DNA of 5,851 bases from JBDTMC01 sp039934475 (GCA_039934475.1 JBDTMC010000487.1:1-5851); one strand, 5' to 3'. Shown: positions 1-5,851, counted from the stretch's first letter. Made by a program: numbers and translations. Notes: generated by a model not told the origin, from the sequence alone.

Positions 1-1023
1 GGTCTCAATCACTGAAGCGAAGTTCATGCGCTCCTGCAGAATGTAATCGTGCCGGCGGTCCGCGGGGATCGATGCGATATGTTCCGCCGTCGGCCCCACC
101 ACTACACCCAAGCCGGCGAAAGAGAACAGCGGCTTCAGCACCAGGTTCTCCGCCGGCAAAGGCAGTTCATTCACCGCATCCAAAAACCACGTCCGCGGCA
201 CGCTGTAATGGTCGAAGAAGGGAATGGAGAACTTACTCAAGCGGAAGAACCAGTTCGGATGACCGGCCCATTCCACTTGCAGTGGATCGCGAAAATCGAA
301 CGGCAGCTTCGCCTCGCGCCGCTGCAACTCATCGACTATCGCACGGTTGTAGATCCGATGAATCGGAACCCGCTTGCCATGGCGGTCGTAGAACAGGCGG
401 TTGCCCTCACGGATCACCTTCGTGATGCAAACCGGGTGGACACCGCACAACTTCTCGGTGGCCAGAAAGTCGCACAGGGTCTTCTGATGCCACGGGTCGA
501 TCTCCAGGAGCACCACGTTTTCGGGGTCGTGATTCCCAACGATGGCGCGGCGCAATAAGTAGTTGTACTGCGTATCTGTCAGCCGTCCCATGTATGCGTG
601 CAACGACTCATCCAGACCATACGCGCGCCGGTATTCGGCTGCTAGCACGGGCTGAAACGCGTACAGCGACGGGAACCCCTGAATCTCCACCAACCGCGGC
701 TCCCACTCACCCGAATCGCCCTTGACGATGCCGAAGTCGGCCTGGACAAAGAGGGGATGCGGCGCCTCATCCGGCACATGGAATTCAGCGGGAATGATGA
801 GGTCTGATTCCGCGCGATAGGTAGGGTGCGCCAGTAACTGCCGCAACAACTCCGATCCCGCTTCGGCCATCCGCTGCAGCAGGCCCTCCTCAAAGAAGCA
901 CGGCGTCTCCGAGTTGCGAAAGCCGACGTGCGTGCCGCTGGCTTCATCGATACCAGCAAGAAACGCGGCATACTTCTGCGGCCGGTAGTTCCGGTTGAAG
1001 GCCTCGCGCAGTTCGGGAATCAC
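1..1023 (-). CDS. Probable circularly permuted ATP-grasp ligase, partial
   Basis: An unbroken frame of 341 codons begins at GTG (1023-1021) and runs off the window, so the C-terminus is missing. GTG overlaps the preceding TGA as GTGA, and the first in-frame ATG would lose about 50 residues of good coding sequence. I see two half-signatures in reversed order. ADFGIV (95-100) followed by RLVEIQGFPSLYAF (110-123) resembles the metal-binding 'E-x-N' part of glutathionylspermidine-synthase-like enzymes, here E113-I-Q115. LVLKPLFSFAGLGVVVG (294-310) followed by YILQERM (327-333) resembles the ATP-binding lysine/glycine loop and the adenine-contact segment. Metal motif first and nucleotide loop second is the order of a permuted ATP-grasp. 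If so, it would join a carboxylate to an amine. It is probably cytosolic and is the fifth gene of the operon. The gene itself is well supported; the fold assignment is inference from these short motifs. Confidence 0.75.
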   Translation of the reverse strand, partial: MIPELREAFNRNYRPQKYAAFLAGIDEASGTHVGFRNSETPCFFEEGLLQRMAEAGSELLRQLLAHPTYRAESDLIIPAEFHVPDEAPHPLFVQADFGIVKGDSGEWEPRLVEIQGFPSLYAFQPVLAAEYRRAYGLDESLHAYMGRLTDTQYNYLLRRAIVGNHDPENVVLLEIDPWHQKTLCDFLATEKLCGVHPVCITKVIREGNRLFYDRHGKRVPIHRIYNRAIVDELQRREAKLPFDFRDPLQVEWAGHPNWFFRLSKFSIPFFDHYSVPRTWFLDAVNELPLPAENLVLKPLFSFAGLGVVVGPTAEHIASIPADRRHDYILQERMNFASVIET

Positions 1024-2042
1024 GCTGCCAGCAGGAAGTGGCCGTCGCGCATGATCATGCGATCGTCAGCCCAGATGTTGAAGTTACGGCCAACCACGTC
1101 GATGTGCGTGGAGGAATACCACTGGGCGCCGGTGTGGTCACCGTAGGGATTGCCGAACGCGATATGCACGCCCGGGATCTTCTCGTCCTGCAGGATGTTG
1201 CCAATGACATCGTGGACGCCGATGTTGGTGCCTATGGCGAACTCGCCCACACGATCGCTGTTCTCATCGGTGTGCGTATAGTCCCAGAACTCGTTCTCCA
1301 GAGTCTTATTCTCGGAATGCGCTTCCACTAACCGGTTGTCTTTTACTTTGATGGTAAGAGGCGTCTCCCGCAGGTCGCCATACTTCGCGCACAAATAGTC
1401 CCCCACCACGCCATCGATCACAAACGTGCCATTCACGTCTTCCGGAGTGGTGAATACTTCCCCGCCCGGCAAATTGCCCCATTTATGCGGCGTAATGATG
1501 CCGCTGGTCTTCAACCATTTATAGTCGCGGCTGATCTTGGCGGTGATGTCAGTGCCGGCAGGCGTAGTGGCGCGAATGTAACTGGCGTTGGTGGCGATTT
1601 CCCAGATCTTCTGGCTCAACGCGTCCACTGCCAGAAAATCGGCGCGCATGCCGTCCAGCATGATCTGGCGCGTGATGTTCACCATGTGCGCATGACGGAT
1701 CTTACGCCGGTTCACCACTTCCGTCATTTGCATCCGCGTTTTCAGCTCGTTCATCTGCACCTGGACGGCGAAAATGCTGGCTTGGCTGGTTTCCAAATCC
1801 TCGAGGATCTCTGCTGGCATTGTCACCAGCGGCCGGGCGGCCATCTCCTCGAGCACCCAGGCATGATACGGCGCGCCCACTTCATTAATGGCAGACACCA
1901 GCGCGGCGGCGATGTCTTGAGTGGCAAGGTCCGTAATGATGGTTACCTTCTCCGTGGGCTGAATCCGCAGGCACGTCCTGACGGCATTGCGAGCGCCCTG
2001 CACAAGGTCGGGAGAAAACGGAATGTCCGCGATTGAGTTCAT
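1020..2042 (-). CDS. M29-type metallopeptidase, compact (AmpS/PepS-like)
   Basis: This 340-residue protein is related to the M29 (thermophilic) aminopeptidases, which bind two metal ions and remove N-terminal residues from peptides. The expected ligands can be followed in order: Glu195 in LPGGEVFTTP, Glu267 in VGEFAIGTN, His293 in VHIAFGNPYG, and His313 with Asp315 in STHIDVV. Tyr300 lies exactly seven residues after His293, as the catalytic tyrosine does in AmpS. The active site therefore looks complete, although the protein is shorter than typical M29 enzymes of about 400 residues. The first half is the variable alpha/beta domain. No signal peptide is seen. The start (ATG, 2042-2040) overlaps the previous stop by one base and lacks a clear Shine-Dalgarno sequence, which suggests coupling. 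The stop overlaps the next GTG by four bases. The same fold also includes the NicX dioxygenases, so the reaction is not certain. In this operon it may trim or cleave the ligase product. Confidence 0.85.
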   Translation of the reverse strand: MNSIADIPFSPDLVQGARNAVRTCLRIQPTEKVTIITDLATQDIAAALVSAINEVGAPYHAWVLEEMAARPLVTMPAEILEDLETSQASIFAVQVQMNELKTRMQMTEVVNRRKIRHAHMVNITRQIMLDGMRADFLAVDALSQKIWEIATNASYIRATTPAGTDITAKISRDYKWLKTSGIITPHKWGNLPGGEVFTTPEDVNGTFVIDGVVGDYLCAKYGDLRETPLTIKVKDNRLVEAHSENKTLENEFWDYTHTDENSDRVGEFAIGTNIGVHDVIGNILQDEKIPGVHIAFGNPYGDHTGAQWYSSTHIDVVGRNFNIWADDRMIMRDGHFLLAA

Positions 2043-3181
2043 CAGTAGGTTGCTTTCATCGTCGCGTTCTCCGGTTGAAGAACGTCGGCTTCTGTTTCGG
2101 CGATCATGTAGTCCACAACTTTGGTGAGGTCGCCGGTCTCGCGGAACACTGCCAACTGGCGGTCCGCTCCCGTACCCCTCTCCAGCATGTGGCGCAGGTA
2201 GTTGATCTCATTGCGCGATCCAAGCTCATCCACAACGTCGTCGATGATGTCCAGGTATTCGTCCATCAGTTCGCGAAAGGGAACTTCCACGCGGCGGCCG
2301 AAATCGATCAGCTTGCCGTCAATCCCGTAGCGCGCCGCGCGCCATTTGTTTTCCATCAGCAACGCCCGGCGGTACAAGCGAAAGCCCTGGTTGGCCGAGT
2401 GCAGCTTGTACAACTTCGCCACCGTCGCCTGTATCAAAGCGGCAATGGCGAGCGTTTCGTTCATCCGCATCGGGATGTCGCACATGCGGAATTCCAACGT
2501 CGGGAAGTATGGGTGCGGCCGGATGTCCCACCAGATCTTCTTCGCGTTGTCGATACAGTTGGTCTTGACCAGCAGGTTGATGAAGCTCTCATACTCACCA
2601 TAGCTGGGGAAGTAATCCGGGATGTTGGTACGGGGAAATTTATCGAACACCTTGCAGCGGTAGCTCTTCAGCCCGGTCTCCATGCCCAGCCAGAAGGGCG
2701 AATTGGTGGACAGCGCCAGAATGTGTGGCACAAAGTAGCGCGCCGCGTTCATGATCTGGATGGCGTCCTCATGGTCCTCGATGCCGATATGCACGTGCAA
2801 ACCGAAGATCAGGTTGGCGCGCGCCACCATCTTCATGTCTTCCACGATGTTCGCGTAGCGCTCATCCGGGTAGATCTGCTGCACCCGCCAGTCGGCAAAG
2901 GGGTGCGTTCCGGCCGCGGCCAGGCGCAGACCGTTCTCCCGTGAGACTTGGATGAGAGTGCTGCGAAGCTGCGTCAGGTCGCGGCGCGCTTCCTTCATGT
3001 CCCGACAGACGCCCGTGCCTACTTCGACAACGGACTGGTGCATCTCCGGTTTTATGCGCTCCTGGAGGATCAGCCGGCCCTTCTCGATAATCTCGACACC
3101 GACATGCGATCGCAAATCCCGTGTTTCGGGATCCACTGTCATGTACTCTTCTTCGATGCCGATACTTAAGCTTGGCCTCAT
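2042..3181 (-). CDS. Carboxylate-amine ligase, GCS2/YbdK family (COG2170)
   Basis: This 379-residue member of the GCS2 family belongs to the glutamine-synthetase-like superfamily. Its best-known activity is weak gamma-glutamyl-cysteine ligation, and many members join other carboxylates and amines using ATP. The hallmark IGIEEEYMTVDPETRDL opens the protein, and its acidic residues help hold magnesium. AAGTHPFADW is at 89-98, FGLHVHIGI at 126-134, STNSPFW at 158-164 and DIRPHPYFPTLEFRMCD at 219-235. MENKWRAARYG (276-286) is the family's C-terminal signature. Length and motif order are normal and nothing is broken. The stop codon shares one base with the next start (TGATG), so translation of the two is probably coupled. 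In this operon it most likely makes one amide bond of a small product. Family certain; substrate unknown. It should not be labelled as a glutathione-pathway enzyme without evidence. Confidence 0.93.
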   Translation of the reverse strand: MRPSLSIGIEEEYMTVDPETRDLRSHVGVEIIEKGRLILQERIKPEMHQSVVEVGTGVCRDMKEARRDLTQLRSTLIQVSRENGLRLAAAGTHPFADWRVQQIYPDERYANIVEDMKMVARANLIFGLHVHIGIEDHEDAIQIMNAARYFVPHILALSTNSPFWLGMETGLKSYRCKVFDKFPRTNIPDYFPSYGEYESFINLLVKTNCIDNAKKIWWDIRPHPYFPTLEFRMCDIPMRMNETLAIAALIQATVAKLYKLHSANQGFRLYRRALLMENKWRAARYGIDGKLIDFGRRVEVPFRELMDEYLDIIDDVVDELGSRNEINYLRHMLERGTGADRQLAVFRETGDLTKVVDYMIAETEADVLQPENATMKATY

Positions 3182-3184
3182 GAA

Positions 3185-3192
3185 TCACCTCT
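3185..3192 (-). promoter_or_regulatory. Ribosome binding site of the GCS2-type ligase
   Basis: AGAGGTGA on the minus strand ends three bases before the ATG at 3181, and its GAGG core is seven bases from the start. It confirms the start that gives the family's usual N-terminus, with the IGIEEEY motif beginning at residue 7. Confidence 0.7.
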
Positions 3193-3199
3193 AACTGAC

Positions 3200-4135
3200 T
3201 TACACACCGTTCAGAAAATTGGACCAGCGGTAACCCGCCGTCGGCTGCTCGTCGCTGAGAGCTTTCTTCACCGCCATCTCCGCCACCGCATCCACGATCC
3301 AGCCGAAGTTCTCCGCGCCTACCGAGTAGTAATCGGCATCAGGCGCGGGATTCAGGAAGTCGATTGCATAGGGAATGCCATCGCGAACCGCAAATTCCAC
3401 CGTGTTCAAGTCGTAACCCAGGGCCTGGCAGATGGTGAGGCAGTCTTTCACCACTCGCGCGTACAGCCCGGGTTCCACAGGCGGCGCGTCGAGTACGTAG
3501 CGTTCCGCGTGAGGCCGCTTCGGGTCGTACTGCATCACGTGGACTTTCTCCTGGCCGACAACATAGCAGCGGAAGTATTCCTTGAAGTCGATGCCTTCCT
3601 GCAGCGTCATACAGAGATCGCCTGTCTGGTTATAAGCGGCGAAGAACTCTTCCGGAGAATCAACCTTATACACGTGCTTCCAGCCGCCGCCCGAGTATGG
3701 CTTGAGGAAAGCGGGGAAGCCAACGTAACTAAAGATCTCGTCCCAGTTCAGCGGAAAGATCAGGTTGCGCATAGACTGCGCGGTTGTGTCCGGCGGATGC
3801 GAATGGTGCGGCAGAATCACAGTGCGCGGGATGGCGATGCCGATTTTAGAGGCCAGCGCGTAGTTGAAGAACTTGTCGTCAGCGGTCCACCAGAACGGGT
3901 TGTTTACCACAATGGTTCCGCTGAGGACAGCGTTCTTGAGGAAAGCCCGGTAGAATGGGATGTCCTGCGAAATGCGGTCGATGATGACGCGATAGCCGCT
4001 GGAATCGGCCATCTTCACGCCGCCGACTTTCAAGTGCTCGGCCACCACGCCGGGCACGCCCATCTGATTGATCCGATCCACAAGGGCCGGCGGGAAGGTT
4101 TGCTCCATCCCATATAAAACGCCAATCTTCCGCAT
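3200..4135 (-). CDS. ATP-grasp ligase, D-Ala-D-Ala-ligase/RimK-like fold
   Basis: This 311-residue protein has an ATP-grasp architecture. The N-terminal preATP-grasp region begins MRKIGVLYGMEQTFPPALV. A linker with NNPFWWTADDKFFNYALASK leads to a typical 'gI.IPRTVILP' entry into the ATP-grasp domain. FLKPYSGGG (residues 143-151) gives the ATP-binding lysine (Lys145) and the glycine-rich loop. LQEGID (178-183) is the adenine-contact segment. TVEFAVRDG and IDFLNPAPD supply the likely magnesium ligands Glu247, Asp259 and Asn262. Such enzymes join a carboxylate, through an acyl phosphate, to an amine or other nucleophile with release of ADP. It is cytosolic. It lies between the esterase and the GCS2-type ligase in one operon, 18 bases before the latter. 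I do not recognise a characterised subfamily and cannot name the substrates. The start is chosen from the GGAGAGG site. Confidence 0.85.
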   Translation of the reverse strand: MRKIGVLYGMEQTFPPALVDRINQMGVPGVVAEHLKVGGVKMADSSGYRVIIDRISQDIPFYRAFLKNAVLSGTIVVNNPFWWTADDKFFNYALASKIGIAIPRTVILPHHSHPPDTTAQSMRNLIFPLNWDEIFSYVGFPAFLKPYSGGGWKHVYKVDSPEEFFAAYNQTGDLCMTLQEGIDFKEYFRCYVVGQEKVHVMQYDPKRPHAERYVLDAPPVEPGLYARVVKDCLTICQALGYDLNTVEFAVRDGIPYAIDFLNPAPDADYYSVGAENFGWIVDAVAEMAVKKALSDEQPTAGYRWSNFLNGV

Positions 4136-4144
4136 CGCTATTCG

Positions 4145-4151
4145 CCTCTCC
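4145..4151 (-). promoter_or_regulatory. Ribosome binding site fixing the ATP-grasp start
   Basis: GGAGAGG on the minus strand lies nine bases before the ATG at 4135. It chooses this start over an in-frame upstream start at 4192, which would add 19 residues with no family-like character and overlap the end of the esterase gene by 40 bases. Confidence 0.8.
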
Positions 4152-4152
4152 G

Positions 4153-4866
4153 CTAAAGGAACGTGCGCACCATTTGCTGCCACAACGGCCAATCGTGTTT
4201 CCAGTGCCCCTGCCAGATCGACAGTTCGTTGGGGACGCCCTTACTGTTCAGGATGTCCGACATACGCTGTGTGTGCCCCAGGCAGATATCCCAATCCCCT
4301 GCCGCCAGCACGATCCTGGTGCCGGTTCGTAGCCGCTGCAGAATCCCATTATCGCTGACGTTCGGCATGAAATCGACCGGACAGTTGAAGTAGCAATTCT
4401 CATCGTAATACCCGCTCACAAACGAGTGGATATCATAGGCGCCCGACATCGCCAGGCAGTACGTCACCAGTTCCGGATGCCGCAGCGTGAAGTTCAGCGC
4501 ATGGTAGGCGCCAAAGCTCGCCCCCGCGGCTGTCAGCGCATTGCCGCCCGCTACCCAGCGGATGTACGGGACCACTTCGTTGCGAATGTAGTTGTCGTAC
4601 TGAACATGCCGCACTGCCCGCCATTTGGGATGGGTACCGTAGTTGTACCAGCTCTCGGCATCGACGCTATCGACGCAAAACACCCGGATCTGGCCAGCGT
4701 CGATCTTGCCCGCCAGTGCGTCGATCATGCCGCGATCTTCGAACTCGAAGAAGCGGCCTTTAGAGGTAGGAAAAACAAGGACAGGATAGCCGGCGTGCCC
4801 GTACGTCAGCATTTCCATATCGCGGTACAGTTCACCGCTCTTCCACTTGTGATATTCGCGATTCAT
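4153..4866 (-). CDS. Alpha/beta-hydrolase, putative esterase (COG4947-like)
   Basis: This 237-residue protein has the alpha/beta-hydrolase fold of the esterase-D/putative-esterase type. The nucleophile elbow is GASFGAY, with the likely catalytic Ser117. The acid is probably Asp191 or Asp193 in AAGDWDICLG, and the base is probably His224 in the HWKHDWPLW segment near the C-terminus. The N-terminus (MNREYHKWKSGELYRDMEML) is as I remember it for this small bacterial family, which supports the ATG at 4866 although no clear Shine-Dalgarno sequence precedes it. There is no signal peptide or membrane segment, so it should be cytosolic. It is the first gene of the ligase operon, 17 bases before the ATP-grasp start. 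In that setting it could release or hydrolyse an ester, thioester or amide intermediate. The substrate is unknown. The fold and triad are well supported; the pathway role is inference. Confidence 0.85.
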   Translation of the reverse strand: MNREYHKWKSGELYRDMEMLTYGHAGYPVLVFPTSKGRFFEFEDRGMIDALAGKIDAGQIRVFCVDSVDAESWYNYGTHPKWRAVRHVQYDNYIRNEVVPYIRWVAGGNALTAAGASFGAYHALNFTLRHPELVTYCLAMSGAYDIHSFVSGYYDENCYFNCPVDFMPNVSDNGILQRLRTGTRIVLAAGDWDICLGHTQRMSDILNSKGVPNELSIWQGHWKHDWPLWQQMVRTFL

Positions 4867-5054
4867 TGAAGGTCCAGGGAGTTCCGGAGGCGCGTCCGAA
4901 ACTCCCAGTTTACTTCAAAGGAATCTGGTAGTTCCGAGTGCGTGCCGCCACATTCGGCGGCGCAGATGCCCAGTCCCCAATATTGTCCGCCGCTGAGGCC
5001 CTCCCACTGATGACCTGCGCACCCGCGGCGTCCCCGTGCCAGAGACGCCCGCAC
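4863..5054 (-). CDS. Doubtful small ORF before the esterase gene
   Basis: A 63-codon frame runs from GTG at 5054 to TGA at 4865-4863, and the TGA overlaps the esterase ATG as ATGA. The peptide has three cysteines (positions 12, 31 and 35) and a glycine-rich centre, GGQYWGLGICAAECGG. Its arrangement would suit a translationally coupled first gene or even a small precursor peptide. Against it, there is no Shine-Dalgarno sequence before the GTG, no family likeness, another minus-strand frame over the same DNA looks equally protein-like, and the leader hairpin lies in its 3' end. I include it only as a candidate. Confidence 0.2.
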   Translation of the reverse strand: MRASLARGRRGCAGHQWEGLSGGQYWGLGICAAECGGTHSELPDSFEVNWEFRTRLRNSLDLQ

Positions 5055-5111
5055 AGCAGGACTGGATCGATCACTACGCCGCGGTGTCGGCTGGATCTAA
5101 ATAGCGTACGT
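4867..5111. other. Intergenic gap between adk and the ligase operon
   Basis: These 245 bases hold no gene I can defend. Two minus-strand frames stay open for some length. One ends at 4910 and contains protein-like stretches such as DNIGDWASAPPNV. The other ends in TGA overlapping the esterase start. A plus-strand frame from 4997 to 5104 is also open, reading VPVPETPAQQDWIDHY near its end. All three match no family I recognise, and they contradict one another. Besides the strong hairpin at 4877-4906, a weaker stem GCCGCC/GGCGGC with a six-base loop lies near 4950. I found no clear sigma-70 promoter on the minus strand, although the start of a five-gene operon just downstream makes one likely here. 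Confidence 0.6.
4877..4906 (-). promoter_or_regulatory. Leader hairpin before the esterase operon
   Basis: On the minus strand GGGAGTTTCGGA, loop CGCGCC, then TCCGGAACTCCC forms a 12-base-pair stem with one U-G pair and a six-base loop. It ends ten bases before the ATG at 4866. On the plus strand the same position would be a C-A mismatch, so the structure is better formed in RNA made from the minus strand, the direction of the operon. No T run follows on either strand, so a leader or translation-control hairpin is a better reading than a terminator. The fold is seen in sequence; its role is inferred. Confidence 0.45.
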
Positions 5112-5765
5112 CTAAGCACGCACCACGCGCGTGGCGCGAACAAGTACTGGCTCCAGCAACACTTCTATGTCGTGGAACACATCGTCGGGAGAGCGGTCGG
5201 CGTTCACGATGTGATACTTGCCGTAGAGATAAAAATCCACAACCGATTCGGTTTGGACCTGATAGGTACGTAGGCGCTCGCGGATCACGTCTTCGCGATC
5301 GTCGATGCGCTGCACTAAGTTACCGTCGCAATCCTCGCAGCGAACACCGCCATTGTAAACGCGGCAGCAATCCTCGCATTGACGGCGAGCCGAGAGCCGC
5401 TTTACCAGAACGTGGAATGGGACTTCTAAGTGAACGACTAGTGGTTGGGCGAAGCCCAAGTCGCAAAGAATTCGGTCTAAATGCCGCGCTTGAGAGAGCG
5501 TACGCGGATAACCGTCGAGAAGAAAACCGTCGCGGCAGTCGGAATGCAGCAACCGGGTAGCCAGCATTTCGTTGACAAGGCTGTCTTCAACCAGCCCGCC
5601 GCGAGTTAGTATGGCTGCGGCCTCACGGCCGAGCGATGTGTCCGCGTCAATCTCGGCGCGGAGCATATTGCCCGTCGAAATAGCGGGTATTCCCAGCGCT
5701 CGGGTAATTCGAGCAGCCTGGGTCCCCTTGCCGCTACCTGGCGGACCGAATAAGAGAAGAACCAC
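5112..5765 (-). CDS. adk: Adenylate kinase, zinc-type LID, shortened
   Basis: This is a 217-residue cytosolic enzyme that interconverts AMP plus ATP with two ADP. The P-loop GPPGSGKGT lies at residues 7-15. The AMP-site motif STGNMLR is at 30-36, where most relatives have TGD rather than TGN. GFLLDGYPRT is at 80-89, with the conserved Arg88. The LID runs from about 126 to 165 and carries Cys130, Cys133, Cys143 and Cys146, the pattern of zinc-binding LIDs. It ends in RIDDRED and RERLRTY, matching the family's arginine and aspartate elements. Only nine residues separate the two cysteine pairs, against about sixteen in the classic zinc form, so the LID is trimmed. Translation starts at GTG behind AGGGAGG and stops at TAG (5114-5112). 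No secY or map gene lies beside it, so it may be a second, non-ribosomal-cluster copy. The family call is near certain; the paralogue idea is inference. Confidence 0.95.
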   Translation of the reverse strand: MVLLLFGPPGSGKGTQAARITRALGIPAISTGNMLRAEIDADTSLGREAAAILTRGGLVEDSLVNEMLATRLLHSDCRDGFLLDGYPRTLSQARHLDRILCDLGFAQPLVVHLEVPFHVLVKRLSARRQCEDCCRVYNGGVRCEDCDGNLVQRIDDREDVIRERLRTYQVQTESVVDFYLYGKYHIVNADRSPDDVFHDIEVLLEPVLVRATRVVRA

Positions 5766-5769
5766 TTGG

Positions 5770-5776
5770 CCTCCCT
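5770..5776 (-). promoter_or_regulatory. Ribosome binding site of adk
   Basis: The minus strand reads AGGGAGG, four bases before the GTG start codon at 5765. This is a strong Shine-Dalgarno match with slightly short spacing. It supports GTG as the adk start, and the glycine-rich nucleotide loop then begins at residue 7, as expected for the family. Confidence 0.7.
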
Positions 5777-5816
5777 AAAAATTCGATGGCCGCCCGTCCG
5801 GTAGAACAGGCGGCCA
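5777..5816 (-). terminator. Terminator-like hairpin just upstream of adk
   Basis: Read on the minus strand, a 10-base-pair stem (TGGCCGCCTG pairing with CGGGCGGCCA, one G-U pair, 10-base loop) occupies 5816-5787. It is followed by TCGAA and then five T residues at 5781-5777. A GC-rich stem followed by a T run is the form of a Rho-independent terminator, although the T run is short and starts five bases after the stem. It may end the gene that lies upstream of the window. It stops one base before the adk Shine-Dalgarno sequence, so it could instead be a 5'-leader or attenuator element of adk. Seen in sequence; the function is inferred. Confidence 0.5.
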
Positions 5817-5851
5817 ACTACCTGCTTGCAGACTACTGCATTCCCGTTACA

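Noticed and set aside
49..558. Plus-strand open frame of 169 codons
   Set aside because: It is opposite the unbroken minus-strand frame of the permuted ATP-grasp candidate, whose translation shows ligase-like motifs and operon-type overlap.
1485..2036. Plus-strand open frame of 183 codons
   Set aside because: It is a shadow of the M29-type gene, whose metal ligands are all conserved in the minus frame.
2033..2944. Plus-strand open frame of 303 codons
   Set aside because: It lies wholly opposite the clear GCS2-type ligase, has no family motifs, and is explained by the GC-rich codon use of the real gene.
3509..4117. Plus-strand open frame of 202 codons
   Set aside because: It is antisense to the ATP-grasp gene, without recognisable motifs or a ribosome binding site.
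4136..4192. Extra 19 residues at the N-terminus of the ATP-grasp protein
   Set aside because: The segment would overlap the esterase gene and is not family-like, while a good GGAGAGG site precedes the ATG at 4135.
4997..5104. Plus-strand fragment of 35 codons resembling the end of a protein (PETPAQQDWIDHY)
   Set aside because: It looks protein-like, but a stop precedes it immediately, no plus-strand gene feeds into it, and 35 codons can stay open by chance. At most it is a relic.
5123..5134. Perfect 12-base palindrome CCACGCGCGTGG at the end of adk
   Set aside because: It lies inside the coding region in GC-rich sequence, cannot form a usable hairpin loop, and has no second copy that I noticed to suggest a protein-binding site.
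5833..5850. Possible last codons (VTGMQ then TAG) of an upstream minus-strand gene
   Set aside because: It would fit a gene ending just before the terminator-like hairpin, but five codons at a window edge give no support.

Overview
The window is a compact bacterial gene block in which every supportable gene lies on the minus strand, so transcription runs from high to low coordinates. The DNA is moderately GC-rich. Tight gene packing, GTG starts and an operon of amidoligase-type enzymes fit a free-living soil or environmental bacterium. My guess is an Acidobacteria (Solibacter/Bryobacter-like) genome, but that comes from a general impression of the proteins and no marker in the window proves it.

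Layout in transcription order: (1) 5851-5766 is a short leader with a terminator-like hairpin that nearly touches the adk ribosome binding site. (2) 5765-5112 is an adenylate kinase with a cysteine-bearing LID that is shorter than usual. (3) 5111-4867 is a 245-base gap with no secure gene. It holds a strong hairpin just before the next start and one doubtful small ORF. (4) 4866-4153 is an alpha/beta-hydrolase (putative esterase). (5) 4135-3200 is an ATP-grasp ligase. (6) 3181-2042 is a GCS2/YbdK-type carboxylate-amine ligase. (7) 2042-1020 is a compact M29-type metallopeptidase. (8) 1023 to the window edge at 1 is a large protein, cut off at its C-terminus, that I read as a circularly permuted, glutathionylspermidine-synthase-like ATP-grasp.

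Genes 4 to 8 form one operon: the gaps are 17 and 18 bases, then a 1-base TGATG overlap and a 4-base GTGA overlap. The set holds up to three unrelated or distantly related ATP-dependent bond-forming enzymes, one metallopeptidase and one serine hydrolase. That is the make-up expected of a pathway that builds and trims a small peptide- or amide-like metabolite. The substrates cannot be read from the sequence. The window shows no carrier protein, transporter or convincing precursor peptide, and the operon continues beyond position 1. Adenylate kinase may be only a neighbour, or may serve general nucleotide balance.

No tRNA, rRNA, CRISPR array, insertion sequence or attachment site was seen.
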